This document shows, one piece after another, positions 1 through 8,796 of a stretch of 16,765 bases of DNA (its first letter is position 1; every line of letters starts with the position of its first letter). Source of the DNA: Pseudomonadota bacterium (GTDB lineage Bacteria > Pseudomonadota > Alphaproteobacteria > Rhizobiales > Hyphomicrobiaceae); the NCBI GenBank assembly GCA_023426855.1, contig JAEZBU010000331.1, forward strand, positions 1 through 16,765. Reading direction: 5' to 3'. The notes below the pieces were generated by a model. That model ran no database searches. It saw only the letters and a list, made by a program, of their open reading frames with translations, and was not told the origin of the DNA. Made by a program: the position numbers and the translations under genes.

Positions 1-143
1 CCGCCACCACCACCGCCGCCGCCACGGACCATGTGGACGCCGCTGGAATTGTCGGCTTTCGGGAACAGAAGGGGCTGAGCCATAACTGCCGTGCTGGCGA
101 ACACAAGCACGCCAGCAACCGGCGCAATCTTGAGCCAAGACAC
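1..143 (-). CDS. Exported glycine-rich protein, N-terminal part only
   Basis: Reading leftwards from a GTG codon at 143-141 gives an open frame to the window edge (47 codons). A good ribosome-binding sequence (AAAGGA, 7 bases before the GTG) supports this start. The first residues read MSWLKIAPVAGVLVFASTAV and then MAQP: a lysine, a hydrophobic core and a V-M-A cleavage site before Gln23, which is a typical Sec signal peptide with no lipobox cysteine. The mature part begins QPLLFPKADNSSGVHMVRG and runs into at least eight glycines encoded by mixed GGC/GGT codons. The rest lies outside the window. I do not recognise the family. The signal peptide and glycine run suggest a small secreted or periplasmic/cell-surface protein, but no function can be given. 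It is divergent from the sensor kinase gene. Confidence 0.6.
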   Translation of the reverse strand, partial: MSWLKIAPVAGVLVFASTAVMAQPLLFPKADNSSGVHMVRGGGGGGG

Positions 144-692
144 TGTGATGTCCTTTCCTGGTCGCACGCGGGATCTAAAGTCGCCGCGTCCTTGACTTCG
201 ATCGCTCATCCCGGCGCTCGCGTGCCGGCAACTCGCGGCGAGGCGGTTTCGTTGCCTTGAGATGATCATCCCTGCCAGCGGCATGGCGGCACAGGTGATA
301 GCTCTGGTTCCCGAACGGAATTGACCGGGACGAGCGGCATGTCTTGTGGGCGCCAGAGCAGGGAAAGCGATGTTTGAGCGCTGGGCGCCAAACCAATGTC
401 ATTAACTTAAAACAACCGCTTGGTTCTACGTTCGGTTGAAATTTAATTATATATCTGTCATTTACCTTATTAAGACGGATTGAGCCGGAAACTGATTATA
501 TTCATGGCTGATCGAGAATAATGGCAGTAAATTCCAAAAAAACGCTGCGGATAGGCATGTTTAAATACATGTTTGCTGGATCAAATCTTGCGGCTATGGA
601 ATGTGGGCCGTACACTTCCAAAGCGCGCATTGCCACCAATGGTTGTGGCATGCAGGGGCCGAGGAATGTTGCAAACGATATCAGGATGGAGG
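144..692. other. Divergent intergenic region with AT-rich core
   Basis: This 549-base stretch separates the glycine-rich exported protein gene from the sensor kinase. The left part has ordinary GC-rich composition and no coding signal I trust. The part from about 395 to 570 is strikingly AT-rich (for example AATTTAATTATATATC near 440-455), which suits a promoter region for one or both divergent genes. Several possible -10 elements occur (TAATTA, TATATA, TATATT), but none has a convincing -35 at the right distance, so no promoter is assigned. A near-palindrome CATGT-TTAAAT-ACATG sits at 556-571, inside the probable kinase leader. Short open frames here, including one from 521 that runs into the kinase in another frame, show no recognisable protein character. 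Confidence 0.5.
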
Positions 693-3600
693 ATGCGACG
701 TCTTTCGCTGCGATCGCTATTATTGGCTTTTGCCGCAGTGCTGCCGATACCGCTTATTCTCGCTTCGCTGCTTTTGATGCATCGCGCGGAGCGATCGCAA
801 TCAGCCAATCTTGCTGAACACGCAAACCAGGTCGCACGAGGTATTTCAAGCGACCTGGATAGTGAACTGGTTCGCCTGATCGCTATTCTCGATACGCTGG
901 CCAGCTCCCCGCAATTGCGCAACGGCAATGTGGCAGGGTTTCGCGATCATGTGCAGGCTATGGGAAGCGAGCTGCGCGATGGCCGCATACAGTTGCTCGA
1001 CTATCAGCTCCACCCCCTGTTGGCGGTTGGGCCCGACCAGGCGCCGGCGGTGCAGCCCGACGATCGCGATGCGCGTTCGGCACTTGAGAACGGCAAAGTC
1101 CTGACTGCTCATCGTCTGATTGATCCCGACGGGCGACGGTGGGCGACGCAGGTTTTCTTTCCCGTTCGCATCGACGGGCAGGTTCGCTATTTGCTGACAG
1201 TGTCCGCGCCGGACGGTTTCTATCGCGCTTTGCTGCAGCAGCAGCGCCTGGCGCCGGGGTGGAGGGGCATGCTCGTCGACGGGTCGGGGCGCACGCTGAT
1301 GCTTGCCGATGAAATTGAAACGGGCACGATCCCGGGAGAAACACCCAAAGCTAACGCCCCCGTTGGGGAGGGGCTGCAGAGTTTTTTTTCCTCAGATGCT
1401 GTGCGCGCTTCCGCCAAGTCCTCGCTTGCTCACTGGAGTGTGCACGTCGAAGCGCCTCAGAAGCGTAGCGCTTGGCATGTCGACGACAATCGCGCGATCT
1501 GGATGGTCGGGCTCGCTGCGACATTGCTGCTGGCAAGCCTGTTCGTTCAACTGTTTGGCCGACTCATGGCTGGACCGTTCAAGAGGACCGCAGAGGCTGT
1601 CGCGATGATGGGGACCGGAGAAAAGCCCCCGGAGTTGAAGTCAAGTCTGACAGAGGTCGACAGGATTGGCGTGGCAATAAGAAAAGCCAGTAGCGAATTG
1701 CGACTTCGGAGACGCACGTTGAAGAGTGCGCGGGACGAGGCGCGCCGCCGTGCGCAGGAAGCGGAAGAAGCGCGTTCGCTGCTTCACACGTTTCTGGAGC
1801 ATGTCCCGGATAGCATTTCGATCGCGCTCGGGCCGCCCGATTTTCCGATCATCGCACATAGCCGGTGTGCCGCGAACCAGCAGGGCTCCGATGGCAATGC
1901 GCTGGTGGGGGATCTGGCGCGCGAAAACGCGTCCGCCTTCGCTCTGCTAAGACCGGACGGCTCCAAGCCGTCTCCAGAAGAGCTGCCGATGTTCCGGGCT
2001 TGCCATTTCGGCGAGGTCATTACCGACGAGGAATGGCTGATCGCGGGCGCCGACGGCAATGTTCTGGTTTGCCTCGTCAATGCCTCGCCTCTGCGCGGCA
2101 AAAGTGGAGAAATCATTGGGGCAATACATTGCGCGCGGGACATAACTGCGCGCAAGCGGCAGGAAGCTCGTCTGCGCGAGGCGTCCACGCTGACACAGAT
2201 CGTCGGTGAAGCGACGCTGGCCTTGATCTACGTGAAGGATTTGAACGGACGTTTTACGTGGGTCAATCAAAGAACGCTCAAGCACCTTCAAGTTTCGGAA
2301 TCCGAAATTCTAGGGAAGACCGTCTTCGAGCTATATGGCGACAACGCATCTACGAAAGAGATCCTCGCGAATGATCGTCGCGTTTTGGATGAGGGTGCTG
2401 CGATCGAGCTTGAGGAGACCGTCACCTATCCGGATGTCGTACGCAGCTACCTGACCACTAAATCGCCCGTATTCGCTGAGGACGGACGCGTTATCGGGCT
2501 CGCGGGCGTATCGGTGGATATCACCGACCGCAAAAGAGCGGAAGCTGCGAGCCTGGTGCTCACAGATATCGAGCGTGACATCGCTGTCCTTTCGGATGTT
2601 CAGGAGATCATGCAGCGAGCCGTGAAGCGGCTCGGCACGCATCTTGGGGCATCTCGCTGCCATCTGGCCGATATCGATCCCACTGGTGAGATCGCCACTG
2701 TCGAATCTGGCTGGATCAGCGACGATGCTACAGAGTTGCTCGGTCGTTTTCCGATCTCCGAGTTGAGCACGCCCGAGACACGCGAGGCACTGAACGGCGG
2801 CGCTGTGATCGCGGTCGACGACGTCAGCCAGGATCCGCGTACCAAGCCGATAGCCGAACGGCTGCTTGCAATGGAAATAGCCGCTTACGCGTGCATGCCG
2901 AGCACCACGGCTGGAAAGTTGCGCGGTGTGCTGATGGTGCATTCTGCAAAGCCGCGGCGGTGGCTCGCCGACGAGATTGCTCTGGTGCGCGAGGCGGCGG
3001 GACGTCTGTGGCTCGTTCGGGAAAAGGCCGCCGTGGAAACCGCGCTGCGTTCCAGCGAGGAGCGCTATCGCCTGGCGGCATCGGCAATGCATGGCATGAT
3101 CTATGATGTCGATGAGGTGACGGGCATTGCGGAACATAGCCAGGGACTTATGGCCCTTGCGGGCTTCCATCCGGATCAGGTGCCGGCGTCAAAGACATGG
3201 TGGCAGGATCTCTGCCATCCGGATGACTATGTCGTGGCGACCAATCAGCGATTGCTGGCGTTTGCTGCGCGTGAGACCAATCTGACCCGCCATTATAGGA
3301 TCCGCCATCGCGACGGATGGTGGGTTCACGTCGTAGATCACGCGACGATCTTGTATGGCGAGGATGGCAAACCCAAACGCCGTGTCGGCACCATTGTCGA
3401 CGTAACTGCGCAAGCGCATGCCGAGGCACGTTTGCGCGAGACGGAGGAGCGTTTCAGGGCGCTGGTGCAAGCCTCTGCGCAGTCGGTCTGGACAACGGAT
3501 GCCGAAGGCAGCATGAACGAAGACTCGCCCTCCTGGCGAGCCTTCACAGGACAAAGTGTCGAGGAGTTCCTGGGTTGGGGGTGGCTCAACGCCGTGCACC

Positions 3601-4391
3601 CGCAGGATCGTCCACGCACAGAGGAAGAGGTGCGACGGGCTCTAGCGAGCGGCGAGCCTGTCACCTCCGAATATCGCGTGCGGCACCACAGTGGCGAATG
3701 GCGCTGGACGCATGCGCGTGCGGTGCCGCTGATCAACGCGGATGGCAAGATCCGATCATGGGTCGGCATGAATACGGACATTACTGAACGGCGGAAATGG
3801 GAGGAGCAGCAAAAGCTCCTGTTGGGTGAGCTCAGTCATCGCGTCAAAAACGTGCTGGCGGTGGTGCAGTCGATGGCGGCGCGTACGCTGACCGGAGGCC
3901 GTTCGCTGTCCGAGGCGTCCGAGATCCTGGTCAAGCGTCTGCATGCGCTGTCACGCGCACACGAAATGCTGACCACGCGCAATTGGCGCGGTGCACCGCT
4001 GCTTGCGATCATCGAAGGCGAACTTGCGCCGTTTGCAAGCAGAACCCGGATCGAGGGGCCGGATATCATGATCGGGCCACGCATGGCGCAAACGCTGGCG
4101 CTGGTCCTGCATGAACTGGCGACCAATGCGTCCAAGCACGGCGCGTTGTCGAACGACGAAGGGCAGATTTCGGTGACGTGGTCGGTCACCCCGGTCGATG
4201 GTATCGAGCGCTTCAAATTCGAATGGCGGGAAACGGGTGGCCCGCCGGTCGACGCGCCCACGCGGAAAGGCTTCGGGACCGCCCTTCTCAATATCGCGAT
4301 CAGCGGCAGTGCGGATGGAGCGTCACCGCTCCGCTTCGAGCCGGAAGGTATCGTCTACGACATCGACGTGCCGCTCTCGACTTTGCGTTAG
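693..4391 (+). CDS. Membrane-bound multi-PAS/GAF sensor histidine kinase, HWE family
   Basis: Numbering is from ATG 693 (1232 aa). The frame stays open upstream to a TTG at 573, and ATG 666 is also possible. ATG 693 is preferred because AGGA at 683-686 is well spaced and the signal-anchor follows at once. Order: membrane helix about 8-28, extracytoplasmic sensor region about 30-267 (Cache-like by layout, not proven), second helix about 269-289, a HAMP-like/coiled linker to about 360, PAS 365-487, PAS 500-615, GAF 625-780, PAS 785-910, PAS 912-1035, then the kinase core. The core has the phospho-acceptor His1049 in GELSHRVKN, the HELATNASKHG box (His1140, Asn1145), the WRE motif (Trp1178, Glu1180) and GFGTALL. 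The HExxxNA plus WxE pattern defines the HWE family. It should autophosphorylate and pass phosphate to a response regulator, but none is adjacent. Signal unknown. It converges on the efflux operon. Confidence 0.9.
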   Translation: MRRLSLRSLLLAFAAVLPIPLILASLLLMHRAERSQSANLAEHANQVARGISSDLDSELVRLIAILDTLASSPQLRNGNVAGFRDHVQAMGSELRDGRIQLLDYQLHPLLAVGPDQAPAVQPDDRDARSALENGKVLTAHRLIDPDGRRWATQVFFPVRIDGQVRYLLTVSAPDGFYRALLQQQRLAPGWRGMLVDGSGRTLMLADEIETGTIPGETPKANAPVGEGLQSFFSSDAVRASAKSSLAHWSVHVEAPQKRSAWHVDDNRAIWMVGLAATLLLASLFVQLFGRLMAGPFKRTAEAVAMMGTGEKPPELKSSLTEVDRIGVAIRKASSELRLRRRTLKSARDEARRRAQEAEEARSLLHTFLEHVPDSISIALGPPDFPIIAHSRCAANQQGSDGNALVGDLARENASAFALLRPDGSKPSPEELPMFRACHFGEVITDEEWLIAGADGNVLVCLVNASPLRGKSGEIIGAIHCARDITARKRQEARLREASTLTQIVGEATLALIYVKDLNGRFTWVNQRTLKHLQVSESEILGKTVFELYGDNASTKEILANDRRVLDEGAAIELEETVTYPDVVRSYLTTKSPVFAEDGRVIGLAGVSVDITDRKRAEAASLVLTDIERDIAVLSDVQEIMQRAVKRLGTHLGASRCHLADIDPTGEIATVESGWISDDATELLGRFPISELSTPETREALNGGAVIAVDDVSQDPRTKPIAERLLAMEIAAYACMPSTTAGKLRGVLMVHSAKPRRWLADEIALVREAAGRLWLVREKAAVETALRSSEERYRLAASAMHGMIYDVDEVTGIAEHSQGLMALAGFHPDQVPASKTWWQDLCHPDDYVVATNQRLLAFAARETNLTRHYRIRHRDGWWVHVVDHATILYGEDGKPKRRVGTIVDVTAQAHAEARLRETEERFRALVQASAQSVWTTDAEGSMNEDSPSWRAFTGQSVEEFLGWGWLNAVHPQDRPRTEEEVRRALASGEPVTSEYRVRHHSGEWRWTHARAVPLINADGKIRSWVGMNTDITERRKWEEQQKLLLGELSHRVKNVLAVVQSMAARTLTGGRSLSEASEILVKRLHALSRAHEMLTTRNWRGAPLLAIIEGELAPFASRTRIEGPDIMIGPRMAQTLALVLHELATNASKHGALSNDEGQISVTWSVTPVDGIERFKFEWRETGGPPVDAPTRKGFGTALLNIAISGSADGASPLRFEPEGIVYDIDVPLSTLR

Positions 4392-4429
4392 CCGAACAGG
4401 CTGGATACTGCGGTCTTCCTCCTGGCTAT

Positions 4430-7400
4430 TCAGCCGCCTGAGGACGTCCCAGCAAGCGGCGGATCGCGTGGTTCGGAGGCGTGCAGCGCGTCTGCGCCGG
4501 ACGGGTCATCGTCCTCGCTTTTGCTGATGAAGCGGCTGAATATCCGCCAGAACCAAGCGCCGATCTCATCCATCAGGACGAACACCGCCGGCACGAAGAC
4601 AAGCGACAGAACAGTCGACGATATCAGTCCGCCGATGACGGCGATGGCCATCGGCGCCCGGAACTCGCCACCGGAATCCAATGCCAGGGCGGATGGCAGC
4701 ATGCCGCCGCACATGGCAATCGTCGTCATGACGATGGGACGAGCACGTTTGCGCCCCGCGTCCACGATTGCCTCGGCGCGCGAAACACCGCGTGCCATCG
4801 ACTCCAGCGCAAAATCCACGAGCATGATCGCGTTCTTGGTGACGATACCCATCAGCATCAGAATGCCGATGACCACCGGCAGGCTGATCGGCTTCTGCGT
4901 GAGGATCAGCGCAACGATCGCGCCGCCGATCGACAGGGGAAGCGAGAAGAGGATGGTGATCGGCTGCAGGAAGCTGGCGAACAACAGCACCAGGACCGCG
5001 TAGACCATCATGATGCCGGCGCCCATGGCCTGGCCGAAGCTGGCAAAAACCTCGGCCATCACTTCGGCGTCGCCGAACTGTTTCAGCTCGACGCCAGGAG
5101 GCAAACTCTTCGCCGCGGGCAAATTCGTAACGGCGGTGACAGCTTCGCCCAGCGGCGTGCTGCCGACGAGATCCGCCCCGAGCGTGACGCGACGCAAACG
5201 ATCATAACGGTCGATGGATGTCGGACCTTGCGATACTTCAAACGTCGCTACGGACGACAACGGTACGGAGCTGCCCGAGGCCGTCTGCAGTCGCAGCGAC
5301 TCGATGATCTGGGGATTGGTGCGCGCCGTTTCCTCAAGCTGGACACGGATTGGGATCTGCCGGTCACCGATCGTGAACTTGGCCAGCGCCGCGCCAACGT
5401 CGCCGATCGTGGCGATGCGCACGGCTTCCGCGATCGCTTCCGTCGAGACGCCGACATTGCTGGCCAGTTCGCTGTTCGGAATGACGCGCAATTCCGGCCG
5501 GTCGAGTTCGGCGGTAGACACTGGCAGCGCCAGCATAGGCAGCCGCTTCATCTGGCTGGTCAGATCGGCAGCGGCCGTATTTACGGCATCACCGTCGCGG
5601 CCGATCACAACCATCTGGAAGCTGCGCTGGCCGTTCTCCTGCAGGAACCAGTAACGCATGTCCGGCATACGCTCGATCTCTCTCGCGATCTCGCGTTCGA
5701 CCTCGAATTGCGCCAGTTTCCGCTTGGACTTGGGGACCAATCCGATCGTCAGGGTCGCCTTGCGAACTTCGTCGCCAGAGCCCAGGATGCGGCCGCCGGT
5801 TGTGAAGACGTGCGTGACGTCGGGCCGACCTGAGACGCGTTGGGTGATCGTTTCCGTGACGCGCTGGGTATCTTCCAGTTTCGTGCCGGGCGGCAGTTCG
5901 ATCGCGAGCAGCACGCGGCCGTTGTCCTCGGAAGGCAGGAAACCTGACGGCAGCAATTGCATGCTGGCGATGGAGCCGGCGAAAATCACCAGCCCAAGGC
6001 CGACGGTCGAAATGCGATGGCGCACGGACCACGCGACGAGGTGCGTATAGCCGCGCAGAATTCGTCCTTCCTTCTCTTCATGCAGGTTGTTCGAGCGCAT
6101 GAAGTAGGCGGCCAGGATCGGCGTGATAAATCGCGCGACCAGCAACGAAAAAAAGACTGCGCACGATACCGCCAACCCGAATTGCTTGAAGTATTGACCG
6201 GCGATTCCACCCATAAAGCTGACGGGCGTGAACACCGCGATAATCGTTGTCGTGATCGCGATAACAGCGAGGCCGATTTCGTCGGCGGCTTCAAGCGAGG
6301 CCTTATAGGCAGATTTCCCCATGCGCATGTGGCGCACGATGTTTTCGATCTCGACAATCGCGTCGTCGACCAGGATGCCGGTCACGATCGTGATGGCGAG
6401 CAGGCTGACGAGGTTGAGCGAAAAGCCCATCGCGTCCATCGCGAAGAACGTCGGTATGATGGACAGCGGCAGGGCGACCGCTGCGATCACGGTGGCGCGC
6501 AGATCGCGTAGGAATATGAAGACCACGAGGATGGCGAGAATTGCGCCCTCGATCAGCGTCTTCATCGTGGAGTCATAGACGCCAACGGTATATTCGACCG
6601 ACGTGTCGATCAGCTTCAGTTCGACGCCAGGGTAGGCTTGGTTCAATTCGGCGATCTTGTCGGCCACGTCCTTGGCGACGACGACATCGCTGGCGCCCTT
6701 TCCGCGCGTAATCGCGAAGCCGACCACCGTTTCGTCGTTGAGTCTTGCGTATCGCCGTTGTTCAGCGACGGTATCGGTGACTGTGCCGAGCGCATCGAGC
6801 CGCACCGTACGCCCACCCGGCAGAGCGATGACGGTGCGGGCAAGGTCTTCGATGGTCTGCTTGCCGGCCAGAGTGCGGATGGCCTGTTCTCTGCCACCGA
6901 CTTCGCCTCGGCCGCCCGCGACGTCGATGTTGGTCGCGCGCACCTGGCGATTGACCTCACCGGCGGTGATGCCGAGTGCGAGCAGGCGATCGGGATCGAG
7001 TGAGATGCGGATTTCTCGCTCAACGCCGCCGACACGTTCCACCTTGGAGACGCCGCGGACGCTTTGCAGGCTGCGTGCGACAGTGTCGTCGACAAACCAT
7101 GAGAGCTCCTCCGGCGTGAACGCTGGAGCCCGCGCCGTGTAGGTGAGGATCGGCAGCCCTTCGACGTCGAGGCGCTGGGTGATCGGCTCGTCGATCGTAC
7201 GCGGCAGTTCCGCACGAATGCGGGCTATCGCGTCCTTGATGTCGTTGACCGAACGATCGACCGGTGCGTCGAGCTGGAATTCGACAATCGTCGTCGAAAC
7301 GCCTTCAACGATGGTGGACGTGATGTGCTTGACGCCGGGAACGCCGGAGATGGCGTCCTCGACCCGTTTGGTAACCTGAGTTTCCAGCTCCGACGGCGCC

Positions 7401-7570
7401 GCGCCGGCCTGGGTGATGGTCACGTTGACGATCGGGATATCGATGTTGGGGAAGCGGGTGACCGGAAGCTGATTGAAGCTGAACAGCCCGAGCGCCATCA
7501 GCACCATGAACATCACGAGCGACGGCACCGGGCGCCGGATTGCCCAGGCCGATACGTTGAGCCGCGACAT
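4430..7570 (-). CDS. RND efflux pump, inner-membrane transporter (HAE1/AcrB type)
   Basis: This 1046-residue protein has the usual length and fold of AcrB-type proton-driven exporters. It opens with a first membrane helix (about 12-30) after MSRLNVSAWAIRRPVPS and then has the large periplasmic porter loop. A cluster of helices around 335-490 contains the proton-relay pair Asp402-Asp403 in GILVDDAIVEIEN. A second porter loop spans about 540-845. The last helix cluster runs from about 850 to 1000 and has the conserved Lys912 in GIVTKNAIMLVDF. All the key relay residues are present, so it looks functional. The start ATG overlaps the stop of the fusion-protein gene by one base (TAATG), which implies coupled translation. 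The acidic, Ser/Gly-rich C-terminal tail after about 1017 looks unstructured. Substrates cannot be read from the sequence; drugs, solvents or plant compounds are all possible. No outer-membrane channel gene follows. Confidence 0.93.
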   Translation of the reverse strand: MSRLNVSAWAIRRPVPSLVMFMVLMALGLFSFNQLPVTRFPNIDIPIVNVTITQAGAAPSELETQVTKRVEDAISGVPGVKHITSTIVEGVSTTIVEFQLDAPVDRSVNDIKDAIARIRAELPRTIDEPITQRLDVEGLPILTYTARAPAFTPEELSWFVDDTVARSLQSVRGVSKVERVGGVEREIRISLDPDRLLALGITAGEVNRQVRATNIDVAGGRGEVGGREQAIRTLAGKQTIEDLARTVIALPGGRTVRLDALGTVTDTVAEQRRYARLNDETVVGFAITRGKGASDVVVAKDVADKIAELNQAYPGVELKLIDTSVEYTVGVYDSTMKTLIEGAILAILVVFIFLRDLRATVIAAVALPLSIIPTFFAMDAMGFSLNLVSLLAITIVTGILVDDAIVEIENIVRHMRMGKSAYKASLEAADEIGLAVIAITTTIIAVFTPVSFMGGIAGQYFKQFGLAVSCAVFFSLLVARFITPILAAYFMRSNNLHEEKEGRILRGYTHLVAWSVRHRISTVGLGLVIFAGSIASMQLLPSGFLPSEDNGRVLLAIELPPGTKLEDTQRVTETITQRVSGRPDVTHVFTTGGRILGSGDEVRKATLTIGLVPKSKRKLAQFEVEREIAREIERMPDMRYWFLQENGQRSFQMVVIGRDGDAVNTAAADLTSQMKRLPMLALPVSTAELDRPELRVIPNSELASNVGVSTEAIAEAVRIATIGDVGAALAKFTIGDRQIPIRVQLEETARTNPQIIESLRLQTASGSSVPLSSVATFEVSQGPTSIDRYDRLRRVTLGADLVGSTPLGEAVTAVTNLPAAKSLPPGVELKQFGDAEVMAEVFASFGQAMGAGIMMVYAVLVLLFASFLQPITILFSLPLSIGGAIVALILTQKPISLPVVIGILMLMGIVTKNAIMLVDFALESMARGVSRAEAIVDAGRKRARPIVMTTIAMCGGMLPSALALDSGGEFRAPMAIAVIGGLISSTVLSLVFVPAVFVLMDEIGAWFWRIFSRFISKSEDDDPSGADALHASEPRDPPLAGTSSGG

Positions 7571-8796
7571 TACTTCGCCTCGCTGACTTGGCTGGTCGCT
7601 TCGAAGACCGGACGAATTTTATCGCCATTGCGCAGGAACGTGCCGGATCGAGACACGACTGTTTCGCCGGCCGACAGGCCCTCGACGATCTGGACCAATC
7701 CGTTGACGCGCGCGCCGGTTTTCACCTTTCGCGTCGCAACGCGGTTCGACTCGACGGCCTGCACCGTCGCGCCCTCGGCCGAATAGAGGACGGCGCTGGC
7801 AGGAACCGCGAGGCCGTTGGTATCCGCGGTTGTCACATAGCCGCGGCCAAACCCGCCGATGCGCAGAGGCTCCTCGCTTTCCAGACTGATACGGACGCGA
7901 CCGAGCCGCGTGGCGCGATCGACTTCCGGAGAAACGAGGCGGAGCTGGCCCTTCACCTCGCCCAATCCCGCCACCGAAATGATGGCCGGCTGACCGGTTT
8001 TCATGCGTGCCATTTGGGCTTCTGGCACTTCGGCGTCGAGTTCGACCTCGCCTCGCGCGATAATCCGGAACATGGCGTCGCCGCCACCCGCCGACAGTGC
8101 ACCGACGCGTGCGTTGCGGCGGCTGACGAGGCCGTCTGAGGGAGCTGTCACTTCAGTGTTGGCGCGCCGCCAGGCCAACTCGCGGCGCTGGGCTTCGATC
8201 TGTGCCTTCTCGGCTTCCGCAACCTTCAGACCATCGCGTGCTGCGATCAGTGAGGCCGCGGCAGTCCGGGATGCGGCTTCGCGCTGGTCATAAACACTCT
8301 CTGAAATATGCCCTGACTGCCTCAATGGCTTGGCGCGATCAAAGGCGTTGCGGGCTTCCTCAAGTCGCGCCTGGGCTTGGTCGATGCTGCTGCGGGCCTG
8401 AGCGATGGCCGCTTCGGCGCGGGCAATGGAAGCCGCATTCTGGGCAAGCTGCGCGTCGAGCGTCTCATGGACGAGGCGGGCTAAGACCTGGCCTTTCGTG
8501 ACCCGGTCTCCTTCATCGACGAGCAGTTCGAGTACGCGCAGTCCTTCGACTTCGGGCGCGACCAGGATTTCCTGGCGCGGCACCAGCGTTCCGGTGACCA
8601 GGACGGATTCGATGAATTGCGCGTTGTCGACTTTGAGCACGCTGACCGCTGGCGGCGCGGGTCCGACAGGCTCCTTGGCGGCGACCTCGGCATGTGGCTG
8701 ACCGATGAATCCGGCCAAAGGCAAATGACCCGTCAACGCCAACGCGCCAGCGACGCCAATCGCGGCCAGGACCGACAGTATGATTTTGCGCTTCAT
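7570..8796 (-). CDS. RND efflux periplasmic adaptor (membrane fusion protein, HlyD/AcrA type)
   Basis: This 408-residue adaptor would bridge the RND pump to an outer-membrane channel. The N-terminus (MKRKIILSVLAAIGVAGALA) is a single membrane anchor or uncleaved signal, with no lipobox cysteine, so it is probably anchored by a helix rather than by lipid. Then come the first half of the lipoyl domain (about 75-110, with VDEGDRVTKGQVLARL), an Ala/Glu/Gln-rich alpha-hairpin (about 113-212), the second lipoyl half (NTEVTAPSDGLVSRRNARVG, about 213-232), a beta-barrel (about 245-320) and a membrane-proximal domain to the C-terminus. Its ATG overlaps the TetR gene stop as ATGA, and its TAA overlaps the pump ATG, so all three genes are probably read from one message. 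The family assignment is firm; the substrate is not known. Confidence 0.92.
   Translation of the reverse strand: MKRKIILSVLAAIGVAGALALTGHLPLAGFIGQPHAEVAAKEPVGPAPPAVSVLKVDNAQFIESVLVTGTLVPRQEILVAPEVEGLRVLELLVDEGDRVTKGQVLARLVHETLDAQLAQNAASIARAEAAIAQARSSIDQAQARLEEARNAFDRAKPLRQSGHISESVYDQREAASRTAAASLIAARDGLKVAEAEKAQIEAQRRELAWRRANTEVTAPSDGLVSRRNARVGALSAGGGDAMFRIIARGEVELDAEVPEAQMARMKTGQPAIISVAGLGEVKGQLRLVSPEVDRATRLGRVRISLESEEPLRIGGFGRGYVTTADTNGLAVPASAVLYSAEGATVQAVESNRVATRKVKTGARVNGLVQIVEGLSAGETVVSRSGTFLRNGDKIRPVFEATSQVSEAK

Noticed and set aside
521..817. 98-codon plus-strand frame starting upstream of the kinase
   Set aside because: It continues into the kinase coding sequence in another frame, with no recognisable protein features; the kinase frame is clearly the real one from about 693.
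4392..4429. Possible shared terminator between kinase and pump genes
   Set aside because: Only a 4-bp stem (GGCT/AGCC) is seen at the edge and no T run on either strand.
4481..5833. 450-codon plus-strand open frame
   Set aside because: It lies antisense to the RND pump gene, whose protein has full conserved motifs; the Asp/Arg/Gln/His-rich translation is typical of a frame shadow in GC-rich DNA.
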